DNA from: Gemmatimonas sp. UBA2094
Lineage (GTDB): Bacteria; Gemmatimonadota; Gemmatimonadetes; Gemmatimonadales; Gemmatimonadaceae
Length of the DNA stretch: 5,581 bases
Reading direction: 5' to 3'
NCBI GenBank assembly: GCA_002331565.1
Contig: DCZC01000065.1
Location: forward strand, 4,572 to 10,152
The notes below the pieces were generated by a model. The model did not search any database. It was not told the DNA's origin and was given only the letters and a program-made list of their open reading frames with translations. Positions 1-5,581 of the stretch are shown one piece after another (position 1 is the first letter of the stretch; every line of letters begins with the position of its first letter). The position numbers and the translations under genes are program-made.

Positions 1-74
1 GGGGCTGTAGCTCAGCTGGTTAGAGCAGCGGACTTTTAATCCGTAGGTCGTGGGTTCGATCCCCACCCCGGTCA
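1..74 (+). tRNA. tRNA-Lys (anticodon TTT), 5' acceptor strand abnormal or cut by window edge
   Basis: This is the adaptor that decodes AAA and AAG lysine codons. The layout follows the standard spacing: TA at 8-9, D stem GCTC/GAGC (10-13 and 23-26), anticodon stem GCGGA/TCCGT (28-32 and 40-44) around the loop CTTTTAA with anticodon TTT at 35-37, variable loop AGGTC, and T stem GTGGG/CCCAC around TTCGATC. The 3' acceptor strand CCCGGTC (67-73) is followed by discriminator A74. CCA is not encoded, because TCG follows. The oddity is that the first seven bases, GGGGCTG, do not pair with CCCGGTC; GACCGGG would be expected. Either the 5' strand here is wrong (for example a chimeric contig end) or the gene is degenerate. 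The anticodon identity is clear; the intactness of the gene is not. Confidence 0.85.
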
Positions 75-84
75 TCGCAAACAG

Positions 85-114
85 AAGCGGAGCTCGCGTA
101 TGCGGGCTCCGCTT
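85..114. terminator. Hairpin terminator between tRNA-Lys and the convergent rplS operon
   Basis: AAGCGGAGC (85-93) and GCTCCGCTT (106-114) form a perfect 9-bp stem. The 12-base loop can pair further as CGC/GCG around GTAT. On the + strand TTTCTCGTT overlaps and follows the stem; on the minus strand it is followed by CTGTTTG. Both tails are only moderately T-rich. The hairpin begins 11 bases after the tRNA 3' end and lies about 38 bases beyond the dehydrogenase stop codon. It is therefore well placed to end transcription from both sides. Confidence 0.7.
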
Positions 115-151
115 TCTCGTTCGAAGGTCGTCGCTTGGAGGCACTCGGGCA

Positions 152-994
152 TCACGGCTGAGTCTTCGCCAGCCATTCCCCGCCGTCCACCACGAAGATG
201 CCGCCGGTTATCCAGTCACCGGCCGGTGACGCCAAGAACGCCACCATGTTGGCGATATCGCGCGGCGTCCCCCACCGGCCAAGCGGAATGCCCTTGCGCG
301 CATACTCGGCCATCTTCTCCTCGGCGGCGGCGAACACGTCGGGTACACCGCTGTCGGCGGGCGGCGTGAACGCCTTGCGCACCCCGTCGGTGGGAATGGG
401 GCCCGGCGCGATGGCATTCACGCGAATGCGCTGCGGCGCCCACTCTACGGCGAGCGTTCGCGTGAGCGCATCGACCCCGGCCTTGGCCGCCGTCGCGTGC
501 GCCATGAGTGGCCAGCCGCGATAGTGCAGCGTCATGCTCGTGCTCACGATGCGCCCGCCACCCTGCCTGGCCATGATGGGATACACCGCCTGCGAGCAGT
601 AGAAGGTACCGTAGAGATCGATCTCCACCACCGCCTTCCACGCATTGGGCGAGAGCGTCGCACTGGGGGCGTAGAAGTTGCCGGCCGCGTTGTTCACGAG
701 GAGATCGATGCGCCCGTGTGCAGATGCCACGCCATCCACGACGGCCTTCACCTGTTCCGGATCACGCACATCGAGTGGCACGACACTCGCCCGATGCCCG
801 CGGGCCGTGATGGCGGCGAGGGCCGCGTTGAGGTGCTGCGGTTTCCGGCTGGCGATCACCACATGCGCCCCCAGCTCGGCGAGCAGTTCGGAGATGCCGA
901 GGCCGATACCGGTGCCGCCACCGGTGACAAGCGCGACCTGCCCGTTCAGCAGGCCGGGAGCGAACACCTGCGGGAATGCCGTGCTGTCATTCAT
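152..994 (-). CDS. SDR-family oxidoreductase, 2,4-dienoyl-CoA reductase-like (DECR2/PECR type)
   Basis: A 280-residue NAD(P)-dependent oxidoreductase of the short-chain dehydrogenase family, predicted to be cytosolic. The Rossmann dinucleotide loop TGGGTGIG is at residues 24-31, the NNAAGNF segment at 101-107 and the cofactor-binding APGPI at 197-201. VDGGEWL closes the fold near residue 270. NAAGNF, EID (D126), HAxxAK (166-171), LAVEW.PQ.IRVN and the terminal VDGG.WL together resemble peroxisomal 2,4-dienoyl-CoA reductases, as I recall those sequences. Those enzymes reduce dienoyl-CoA intermediates during beta-oxidation of unsaturated fatty acids. As in that subgroup, the usual YxxxK tyrosine is absent (Ala167) while the lysine (K171) remains. 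The ATG at 994 is chosen because homology starts just after it; it overlaps the rnhB stop by 8 bases (ATGAATGA), suggesting translational coupling. The ribosome binding site is weak. The family is firm, the exact substrate inferred; an enoyl-CoA reductase is the main alternative. Confidence 0.85.
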   Translation of the reverse strand: MNDSTAFPQVFAPGLLNGQVALVTGGGTGIGLGISELLAELGAHVVIASRKPQHLNAALAAITARGHRASVVPLDVRDPEQVKAVVDGVASAHGRIDLLVNNAAGNFYAPSATLSPNAWKAVVEIDLYGTFYCSQAVYPIMARQGGGRIVSTSMTLHYRGWPLMAHATAAKAGVDALTRTLAVEWAPQRIRVNAIAPGPIPTDGVRKAFTPPADSGVPDVFAAAEEKMAEYARKGIPLGRWGTPRDIANMVAFLASPAGDWITGGIFVVDGGEWLAKTQP

Positions 995-1661
995 CGGAGA
1001 ATGCCTGCGTGACCGCGGGGGATGTGACGTCGCCGAACACGAGGGAGACCTGTTCGTCGAGACAGAAGCTTCGACGATGATGCGCCGTGAGCCCGTGTTC
1101 CGCGAGGGCGTGGCGATGCAACACGGTGCCATACCCACTGTTGCGCTCCCATCCGAAGTGCGGGTATCGCCGGGCGAGTGCGGTCATGAGCCGGTCGCGC
1201 GTAACCTTGGCGACGATGCTGGCACACGCGATGGCGTAGCACTTGGCATCGCCCTTCACCACGGCGGTGTGTTCGACGCCGAGAGTGCGCAGCGGCTTGC
1301 CGTCGACCAGCACGTGGTGCGGCGACTGCCCGAGGCGCACCGGCACACGTGCGAGCGCCCGGCGCATGGCGAGCACCGTGGCATGGTAGATGTTGATGCG
1401 GTCGACTTCACGGGCGCTCGCGGCGCCGACGGCGATGACGAGGGCCTGCTCGCGAATGCGGCCGGCAAGTTCGACGCGCGTGGCGTGATCGAGCTGCTTG
1501 GAATCGTTGACGCCGGCGATGGCGCGCCTGTCGGGCGGCATGACTACGGCACAAGCGACAACGGGGCCCGCTAGGGGGCCCCGTCCGACTTCGTCCACAC
1601 CGGCCAGCAGCGGTCCGTACTGCTCACGCAGCGTCCGCTCGATGGGGCTCCAACGAGCCAC
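987..1661 (-). CDS. rnhB: Ribonuclease HII
   Basis: A 224-residue cytosolic endonuclease that cuts the RNA strand of RNA-DNA hybrids and nicks DNA 5' of embedded ribonucleotides, starting ribonucleotide excision repair. The metal-binding DEDD residues are all visible: D23 and E24 in GVDEVGRG, D120 in VDGKPL and D138 in VKGDAK. The GRG motif (26-28) and the conserved tyrosine in NSGYG (Y177), which recognise the RNA-DNA junction, are also present. NDSKQL (52-57) and SIVAKVTRD (148-156) are typical of the type 2 family, and the length is normal. The start is GTG at 1661, with an AGGA-type binding site 10 bases upstream; the next gene upstream, rplS, ends 21 bases away. The rplS-rnhB order is common in bacteria, so co-transcription from the rplS promoter is likely. 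The stop overlaps the start of the downstream dehydrogenase. Confidence 0.97.
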   Translation of the reverse strand: MARWSPIERTLREQYGPLLAGVDEVGRGPLAGPVVACAVVMPPDRRAIAGVNDSKQLDHATRVELAGRIREQALVIAVGAASAREVDRINIYHATVLAMRRALARVPVRLGQSPHHVLVDGKPLRTLGVEHTAVVKGDAKCYAIACASIVAKVTRDRLMTALARRYPHFGWERNSGYGTVLHRHALAEHGLTAHHRRSFCLDEQVSLVFGDVTSPAVTQAFSDE

Positions 1662-1682
1662 CGGTGCGCTGTCCTGTGCGCC

Positions 1683-2039
1683 TTACTTGGCGGGACGGAC
1701 GACCTTGCGCTCCTTGATGCGGGCGGCCTTGCCCGTCACGTCGCGCAGGTAGTACAGCTTGGCACGGCGAACCACACCGCGACGCACCACCACGATTTCG
1801 GCGAGCATCGGGCTGTGCACCGGGAAGATACGCTCCACGCCCACGCCGTTCGACACCTTGCGGACCGTGAAGGTCTCGCTCACGCCGGCACCACGACGGG
1901 CAATGCACACCCCTTCGAAAGCCTGGATACGCTCCTTGTCGCCTTCCTTCACGCGCACGTTCACGCGCACCGTGTCACCGGCGCGGAACGGGGCGACTTC
2001 CTTCATCCACTCTTTCTGGGTTTCGATAAACGGATGCAT
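1683..2039 (-). CDS. rplS: 50S ribosomal protein L19
   Basis: A 118-residue structural protein of the large ribosomal subunit, located near the interface with the small subunit. It matches the L19 family along its length: an N-terminal MHPFIETQ, then [22 protein letters not shown] (residues 18-39), [10 protein letters not shown] (41-50), [23 protein letters not shown] (55-77) and a basic C-terminus ending in RKVVRPAK. The ATG at 2039 is preceded by GGAG with 5-base spacing, and family homology begins at this Met. The open frame runs further upstream without a stop, but that part has no L19 similarity. The gene leads an apparent three-gene operon with rnhB and a dehydrogenase. The usual upstream partners rpsP, rimM and trmD are not here; a divergent peptidase gene lies upstream instead. 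Confidence 0.98.
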   Translation of the reverse strand: MHPFIETQKEWMKEVAPFRAGDTVRVNVRVKEGDKERIQAFEGVCIARRGAGVSETFTVRKVSNGVGVERIFPVHSPMLAEIVVVRRGVVRRAKLYYLRDVTGKAARIKERKVVRPAK

Positions 2040-2044
2040 GGTAA

Positions 2045-2048
2045 CTCC
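2045..2048 (-). promoter_or_regulatory. Shine-Dalgarno site of rplS
   Basis: GGAG on the minus strand is followed by TTACC and then the ATG at 2039, giving a spacing of 5 bases. This is the clearest ribosome binding site in the window. It decides the rplS start against the longer open frame that extends upstream. Confidence 0.75.
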
Positions 2049-2161
2049 GGGGCCGGGAGAGCTGGCCCGTTTTGTGGTGCTGCGGATCCGGCGACCCGCC
2101 GCTCGCCGTGTGAGGCGCGCGATCCGGGATGCGACCGGTGCGAGAGGCCAGGACGTGGACA

Positions 2162-2179
2162 CGGAAGCGAATTCTTCCG
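2162..2179. repeat. Inverted repeat in the rplS leader
   Basis: CGGAAG (2162-2167) and CTTCCG (2174-2179) are perfect 6-base arms around CGAATT. No T-run follows on either strand, so it does not look like a terminator. It could be an RNA hairpin in the rplS leader or an operator; both are guesses. Confidence 0.4.
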
Positions 2180-2190
2180 GCCGAATCGAC

Positions 2191-2203
2191 GTGGCATCGC
2201 CAC
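2191..2203. repeat. Short inverted repeat in the rplS leader
   Basis: GTGGC and GCCAC form a 5-bp stem with the three-base loop ATC. It lies 11 bases beyond the neighbouring CGGAAG/CTTCCG hairpin, so the two may be consecutive elements of one structured leader. Such a short stem can also arise by chance in GC-rich DNA. Confidence 0.3.
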
Positions 2204-2330
2204 CTGGCGGGACCGCGGTTGCGGACCGGCCGAGGGACTGAAACTCCTCCCCACATTCAGGGGAAGCTTCGAAACATATCTGCGCCCGGGGTTGCGTGGT
2301 AGGGGGACGGTCCAGCGGCTGGCCCTGCTT

Positions 2331-2357
2331 TTGACTAACCGGCCGCTCCAGTAGACT
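2331..2357 (+). promoter_or_regulatory. Candidate promoter giving a leaderless prolyl oligopeptidase mRNA
   Basis: TTGACT (2331-2336, five of six matches to the -35 consensus) is followed by a 15-base spacer and TAGACT (2352-2357, a TAnnnT-type -10). The -10 ends only 5 bases before the ATG at 2363, so transcription would start at or within a base or two of the start codon. The spacer is shorter than the usual 17. No Shine-Dalgarno-like sequence precedes the ATG, which fits leaderless translation. Confidence 0.5.
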
Positions 2358-2362
2358 GCGGC

Positions 2363-4429
2363 ATGCCTGCCCTGCCCTATCCTCCGACCCGGAAATCCGA
2401 CCAGGTCGACCGCTACCACGGGACCGCGGTCCCCGACCCCTATCGCTGGCTCGAGGACGACCTGTCCGACGAGACCGCCGAATGGGTGGCGGCACAGAAT
2501 CGCCTGGCGTTCGGGTATCTTGACCGAATCCCGTTCCGGGACGACTTGCGACGCCGGATGACCCAGCTCGTGGACTACCCCCGCAGCTCCGCCCCGGAGC
2601 AGAAGGGCCCTTGGCTGCTCTTTGCCCGCAATGACGGCCTGCAGAACCAGGCCGTGTACTACCTCCAACGGGGCGAGGATGGTGAGGAGGAAGTGCTCCT
2701 CGACCCCAACGTCCTGTCGCCCGACGGGACCACCCGCGTCGCCGGTCTCACCTTCGATCATGCGGCCCGGTTCATCGCCTACATGGTGAGCCATGCCGGT
2801 TCCGACTGGCAGCAGATCCGCGTCTTGGACCTCGCGACCCGCGAGATCCTCCCCGACACCGTGGACTGGGTGAAGGTCTCCGCCATCGCCTGGCATGGAG
2901 ACGGTTTCTATTACAGCCGCTATCCCGAGCCGGGCGAGGACGAAGGGGCCTACTCGGCCCGCAACGACGACCATCAGGTGTTCTACCACGCGCTCGGCAC
3001 ACCGCAGAGCAGCGACCGGCTGGTCTATCACGACCCCGACCGCCTCCAGCGCTTTCATGTGCTGGGCACCACCGAGGACGAGCGCTTCGCCGTGCTCTCC
3101 ATCAGTGATCGCGGCCAAGGCAAGGACGGCAACGCGCTGCTCGTGAAGGACTTGCGTGAGGCCCACGGCGACTGGCTGCCGGTGTGGACGGAGTTCGACG
3201 ATCAGTTCACGGTGCTCGAGAACGACGGCGATGCGCTGTTGGTACTCACCAACCGCCACGCCCCCAATCAGCGCGTCGTGCGCATCGACCCGAGGCACCC
3301 GGCGGAAACGGCGTGGACCACCGTAATCGCCGAGCGTGAGGAGCCGCTGGAAGGCGTCGGCACGGCCGGTGGCCGGTTGTTCGCCCAGTACCTCGAGGAC
3401 GTCACCTCCCGCGTGCACGTGTACGGTTTCGACGGCACGTTCGAACGCGAGGTGGAGCTACCCGGGCTCGGGACCATCGTGGGGTTCGCCGGCGAACACG
3501 ACGCCACGCAGCTGTTCTACACGTTCACCAGTTTCACGGCGCCGGCCACGGTGTACCGCTACGACATCGCGCGTGGCGCGAGCACGGTGTACCGCGCAGT
3601 GGAGCTGCCCTTCGATCCGTCGCAGTTCGAGACCACGCAGGTCTTCGTGACCAGCAAGGACGGCACGCGAGTGCCGGCGTTCATCGTGGCGAAGAAAGGG
3701 CTGGTGCTCGACGGCAACAATCCCACCCTGCTCTACGGGTACGGCGGGTTCAATGTGTCCCTGCCCCCCGCGTTCAGCGCCCTGCGCGTGTCGTTTCTCG
3801 AGCAGGGTGGCGTGTACGTACAGGCGAACCTCCGCGGCGGTGGCGAGTACGGCGAGGGGTGGCACCAGGCCGGCATGAAGGAGAAGAAGCAAAATGTCTT
3901 CGACGACTTCATCGCCGTGGCCGAGTGGCTCATCGCGCACGGATATACGCGAAGCGGGCGACTCGCCATTCAGGGCGGCTCGAACGGCGGGCTATTGGTG
4001 GGCGCGATCATGACGCAGCGCCCTGAGCTCGCGCGCGTGGCGCTGCCGGCTGTGGGCGTGATGGATATGCTGCGCTTCCACACCTTCACGATCGGCTGGA
4101 ACTGGATTGCCGATTACGGATCGAGCGACGACGCGGACGGTTTCCGCTACCTGTACGCCTATTCGCCGTTGCACCGTCTGCGCGACGGCGTGGACTACCC
4201 CGCCACGCTCGTGACCACTGCCGACCACGACGACCGCGTCGTGCCGGCGCACTCGTTCAAGTTCGCGGCGCGATTGCAGGCGGCGCACGGCGGAGACACG
4301 CCGGTGCTCATTCGTATCGAAACGAAGTCGGGGCACGGCAGCTCCTCGCTCACCAAGCAGATCGAGGAGATGGCCGACGTGCACAGCTTCATCTATCACA
4401 ACATGGAGGTCACGCCGGTCTTCGGCTGA
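2363..4429 (+). CDS. Prolyl oligopeptidase (serine peptidase family S9A)
   Basis: A 688-residue serine peptidase predicted to cut short peptides on the carboxyl side of proline. The N-terminal part (about residues 6-415) is the beta-propeller domain, opening with [11 protein letters not shown] and DPYRWLED, typical of the family. The C-terminal alpha/beta-hydrolase domain (about 425-685) carries the triad: S540 in GGSNGG, D623 in DHDDRVVP and H658 in SGHGS. Spacing matches the porcine enzyme (Ser554, Asp641, His680). Y460 in YGYGGF corresponds to the oxyanion tyrosine Tyr473, W581 to the proline-stacking Trp595 and R625 to Arg643. Length is normal. No signal peptide is seen, so a cytoplasmic location is likely. 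The ATG at 2363 is the only possible start before the conserved N-terminus, because an in-frame TAA sits at 2336-2338. It is a single-gene unit, divergent from rplS and convergent with the DUF885 gene. Confidence 0.96.
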   Translation: MPALPYPPTRKSDQVDRYHGTAVPDPYRWLEDDLSDETAEWVAAQNRLAFGYLDRIPFRDDLRRRMTQLVDYPRSSAPEQKGPWLLFARNDGLQNQAVYYLQRGEDGEEEVLLDPNVLSPDGTTRVAGLTFDHAARFIAYMVSHAGSDWQQIRVLDLATREILPDTVDWVKVSAIAWHGDGFYYSRYPEPGEDEGAYSARNDDHQVFYHALGTPQSSDRLVYHDPDRLQRFHVLGTTEDERFAVLSISDRGQGKDGNALLVKDLREAHGDWLPVWTEFDDQFTVLENDGDALLVLTNRHAPNQRVVRIDPRHPAETAWTTVIAEREEPLEGVGTAGGRLFAQYLEDVTSRVHVYGFDGTFEREVELPGLGTIVGFAGEHDATQLFYTFTSFTAPATVYRYDIARGASTVYRAVELPFDPSQFETTQVFVTSKDGTRVPAFIVAKKGLVLDGNNPTLLYGYGGFNVSLPPAFSALRVSFLEQGGVYVQANLRGGGEYGEGWHQAGMKEKKQNVFDDFIAVAEWLIAHGYTRSGRLAIQGGSNGGLLVGAIMTQRPELARVALPAVGVMDMLRFHTFTIGWNWIADYGSSDDADGFRYLYAYSPLHRLRDGVDYPATLVTTADHDDRVVPAHSFKFAARLQAAHGGDTPVLIRIETKSGHGSSSLTKQIEEMADVHSFIYHNMEVTPVFG

Positions 4430-4443
4430 CGCGCGCGCGAACA

Positions 4444-4482
4444 CGAAGGGGGCCGGCGTCGAGATGACGGCGGCCCCCTTCG
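4444..4482. terminator. Perfect 12-bp inverted repeat, likely bidirectional terminator
   Basis: CGAAGGGGGCCG (4444-4455) and CGGCCCCCTTCG (4471-4482) pair perfectly around a 15-base loop, in which GTC and GAC can add a few inner pairs. The repeat fills most of the 57-base gap between the stops of two convergent genes: it begins 15 bases after one stop and ends 5 bases from the other. There is no T-run on either strand, so this would be a strong stem without the classical tail. Confidence 0.65.
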
Positions 4483-4486
4483 CGCG

Positions 4487-5581
4487 TCACTTCACCGGGA
4501 AGGGGCGGTGCGGCGGCAGCTGCTCGGCAAACCGCCACGGCGCGGCCCCGTCGCGTGTGAGGGGGGTACCGGCAATGCGCGCGCGCACCATCGCGATCGG
4601 CATGGGGCCACCACGATACAGCGCATCGTGGAACTCACGATCCTTCATGCGGCCGCTCATCACGAGCTCCTTGTACAACGCGCGGAGCTGCAGGCCGCCG
4701 AGCATGTACGCGGCCTGGTAGATGGGCGAGTACGATCCGTTGAACGAGCGGCGCACCTCGGCTTCGCTGTTGGCGCGCTCGAACGGCACCTTGTCCACCA
4801 GATATTCGATGCACTGCTCGGGCGTCATCTTGCCCAAGTGGAAGCTGAGCGAGAACACGATGCGCGCACTGCGGTGCATGCGCCACGCGAGGGCGCCCAG
4901 GCGATCTTCCGGGCGCACGTGAAAATCGTGATCCCAGAGGAAGAACTCCCAGTACAGCGCCATTCCCTCGTTCCAGAACGGCGTGTTGAACAACCGGCGA
5001 TGCGTGTTGTACCGTGCACTCATGAACCCCTGCAGATGATGTCCGGGATTGAGTTCGTGGAACACCGTGGCCCGTGAGAAGTGCGGGTTGTTGCCCCGCA
5101 TGCTCATCATCTTCTCGTCATCCGTCATGTCGTTGGTGGGGTACGACACGAGGATCATCTCGCCGCCAAGGAAGAATGGACTCACGCGCTGGCGCTCGGG
5201 CGACAGCATCTCCATGCGCCAGTCTTCGCGGGCGAGCGCCGGGATGGTGACCCAGTCGTGCTTGCCGAAGAACGCTTCGGCTTCGTTGGCGAGATCGCGG
5301 ATGAGATCGGGCTGCCTGCCCGGCTCCACATAGGCGTTCTTCACCTTCTCCATCGCCGCCTTCCAGTCGTCGCCGAAGCCCATCTGCCGTGCCGCCTTCT
5401 TCGCCTCGTTCTCGTTGAATGCGTATTCGCGCTCGGCGATGGCGATGAGCTCGTCGGCCGTATACGGAATCATCGCGTGCCGCAGGTCCATGGCGAGGCC
5501 GTCGGCGCCGATCGGATCGCCGATGATCGGTTCGTTGGCCCCGGCGGCGTTGCGGGGGGCCGCCGCCGGTGCACCCGGCGC
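4487..5581 (-). CDS. DUF885-family zinc metallopeptidase, C-terminal part (5' end beyond window)
   Basis: The visible 364 residues are the C-terminal part of a DUF885 (PF05960) protein, a family of putative zinc metallopeptidases usually about 550-600 residues long. Counting from the internal Met at 5491, the metal site HELNPGHH lies at residues 145-152, and WNEGMALYWE (173-182) supplies a likely downstream Glu ligand. IPYTADELIAIAE (8-20) is another family hallmark. The frame continues without a stop to the window edge, and the extra 30 residues include GDPIGADG, a family-like segment. Met 5491 is therefore internal and the true start lies to the right. An Ala/Pro-rich stretch sits just before that segment at the edge. 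The stop is TGA at 4489-4487. Any signal peptide would lie outside the window. The family is firm; the substrate is unknown, with peptides the natural guess. It is convergent with the prolyl oligopeptidase gene. Confidence 0.92.
   Translation of the reverse strand, partial: APGAPAAAPRNAAGANEPIIGDPIGADGLAMDLRHAMIPYTADELIAIAEREYAFNENEAKKAARQMGFGDDWKAAMEKVKNAYVEPGRQPDLIRDLANEAEAFFGKHDWVTIPALAREDWRMEMLSPERQRVSPFFLGGEMILVSYPTNDMTDDEKMMSMRGNNPHFSRATVFHELNPGHHLQGFMSARYNTHRRLFNTPFWNEGMALYWEFFLWDHDFHVRPEDRLGALAWRMHRSARIVFSLSFHLGKMTPEQCIEYLVDKVPFERANSEAEVRRSFNGSYSPIYQAAYMLGGLQLRALYKELVMSGRMKDREFHDALYRGGPMPIAMVRARIAGTPLTRDGAAPWRFAEQLPPHRPFPVK

Larger units (their letters stand above)
2040..2362. other. 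Divergent intergenic region and probable rplS leader
   Basis: This 323-base region separates rplS (minus) from the prolyl oligopeptidase gene (plus). I see no convincing small gene in it. A possible -10 for rplS is TATGTT on the minus strand (2278-2273), but no good -35 stands upstream, so that call is weak. If it is right, rplS mRNA would carry a leader of more than 200 bases. Small hairpins in that leader are annotated at 2162-2179 and 2191-2203; a further one pairs TCCCC with GGGGA near 2250 on the minus strand. L19 leader elements are known in some other phyla; whether this is one cannot be told by eye. Confidence 0.45.

Noticed and set aside
1..114. tRNA-Lys as an integration site for a mobile element
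   Set aside because: No integrase, repeated tRNA 3' end or atypical genes follow it. Ordinary chromosomal genes begin within 80 bases.
995..1138. 48-residue N-terminal extension of the dehydrogenase frame, starting at 1138
   Set aside because: It lies entirely within rnhB, has no SDR-like content, and the family homology begins just after the Met at 994.
678..1574. 298-residue plus-strand open frame antisense to rnhB and the dehydrogenase
   Set aside because: Both minus-strand genes have intact catalytic motifs. The plus-strand product shows no family features and has no ribosome binding site I can see.
2264..2274. Overlapping palindromes AAGCTT and TTCGAA in the intergenic region
   Set aside because: They are too short to be informative, and no known operator is recognised.
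1815..2354. Plus-strand open frame across the rplS leader
   Set aside because: More than a third of it is antisense to rplS, and the rest is low-information Arg/Gly-rich sequence.
2040..2495. 152-residue upstream extension in frame with rplS
   Set aside because: It overlaps the divergent peptidase gene, is Arg/Pro/Gly-rich as expected for a GC-rich shadow frame, and L19 proteins start at the ATG at 2039 with a good ribosome binding site.
2003..3418. 471-residue minus-strand open frame antisense to the prolyl oligopeptidase
   Set aside because: The opposite strand is a clear, complete enzyme with all its motifs. Long antisense frames are expected from codon bias in GC-rich DNA, and this one shows no recognisable domain.

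Overview
The window is GC-rich bacterial chromosome with densely packed genes. It reads as ordinary core sequence plus two peptidase genes. I see no phage, transposon, integrase, CRISPR or toxin-antitoxin signal. The rplS-rnhB pair, the many GC-rich codons, the stand-alone prolyl oligopeptidase and the DUF885 peptidase would fit Gemmatimonadota or a similar soil or aquatic phylum. That assignment is a guess from gene content, not something the sequence proves.

Layout from left to right: (1) positions 1-74 hold a tRNA-Lys (anticodon TTT) on the + strand. Its D, anticodon and T arms are good, but its 5' acceptor strand does not pair with its 3' strand. (2) A hairpin at 85-114 separates the tRNA from a convergent minus-strand operon and may terminate both. 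(3) The operon is transcribed right to left: rplS (ribosomal protein L19, 2039-1683), rnhB (ribonuclease HII, 1661-987), then a short-chain dehydrogenase resembling 2,4-dienoyl-CoA reductase (994-152), whose start overlaps the rnhB stop by 8 bases. (4) Positions 2040-2362 are a 323-base divergent intergenic region, holding the rplS ribosome binding site, two small hairpins and a promoter-like element for the gene on its right. (5) A complete 688-residue prolyl oligopeptidase (family S9A) lies at 2363-4429 on the + strand. It probably uses a leaderless start. (6) A 12-bp perfect inverted repeat (4444-4482) lies between this gene and (7) a convergent DUF885-family zinc metallopeptidase on the minus strand (4487-5581), which runs off the right edge.

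Functionally, the minus-strand operon joins translation (L19) with genome maintenance (removal of ribonucleotides from DNA) and carries a lipid-type oxidoreductase as passenger. The two right-hand genes are convergent peptidases, probably serving peptide catabolism independently. The points most worth a second look are the mismatched tRNA acceptor stem, the leaderless-type start of the oligopeptidase, the missing SDR tyrosine in the dehydrogenase and the long leader of rplS. I found nothing that convincingly amounts to an undescribed system.
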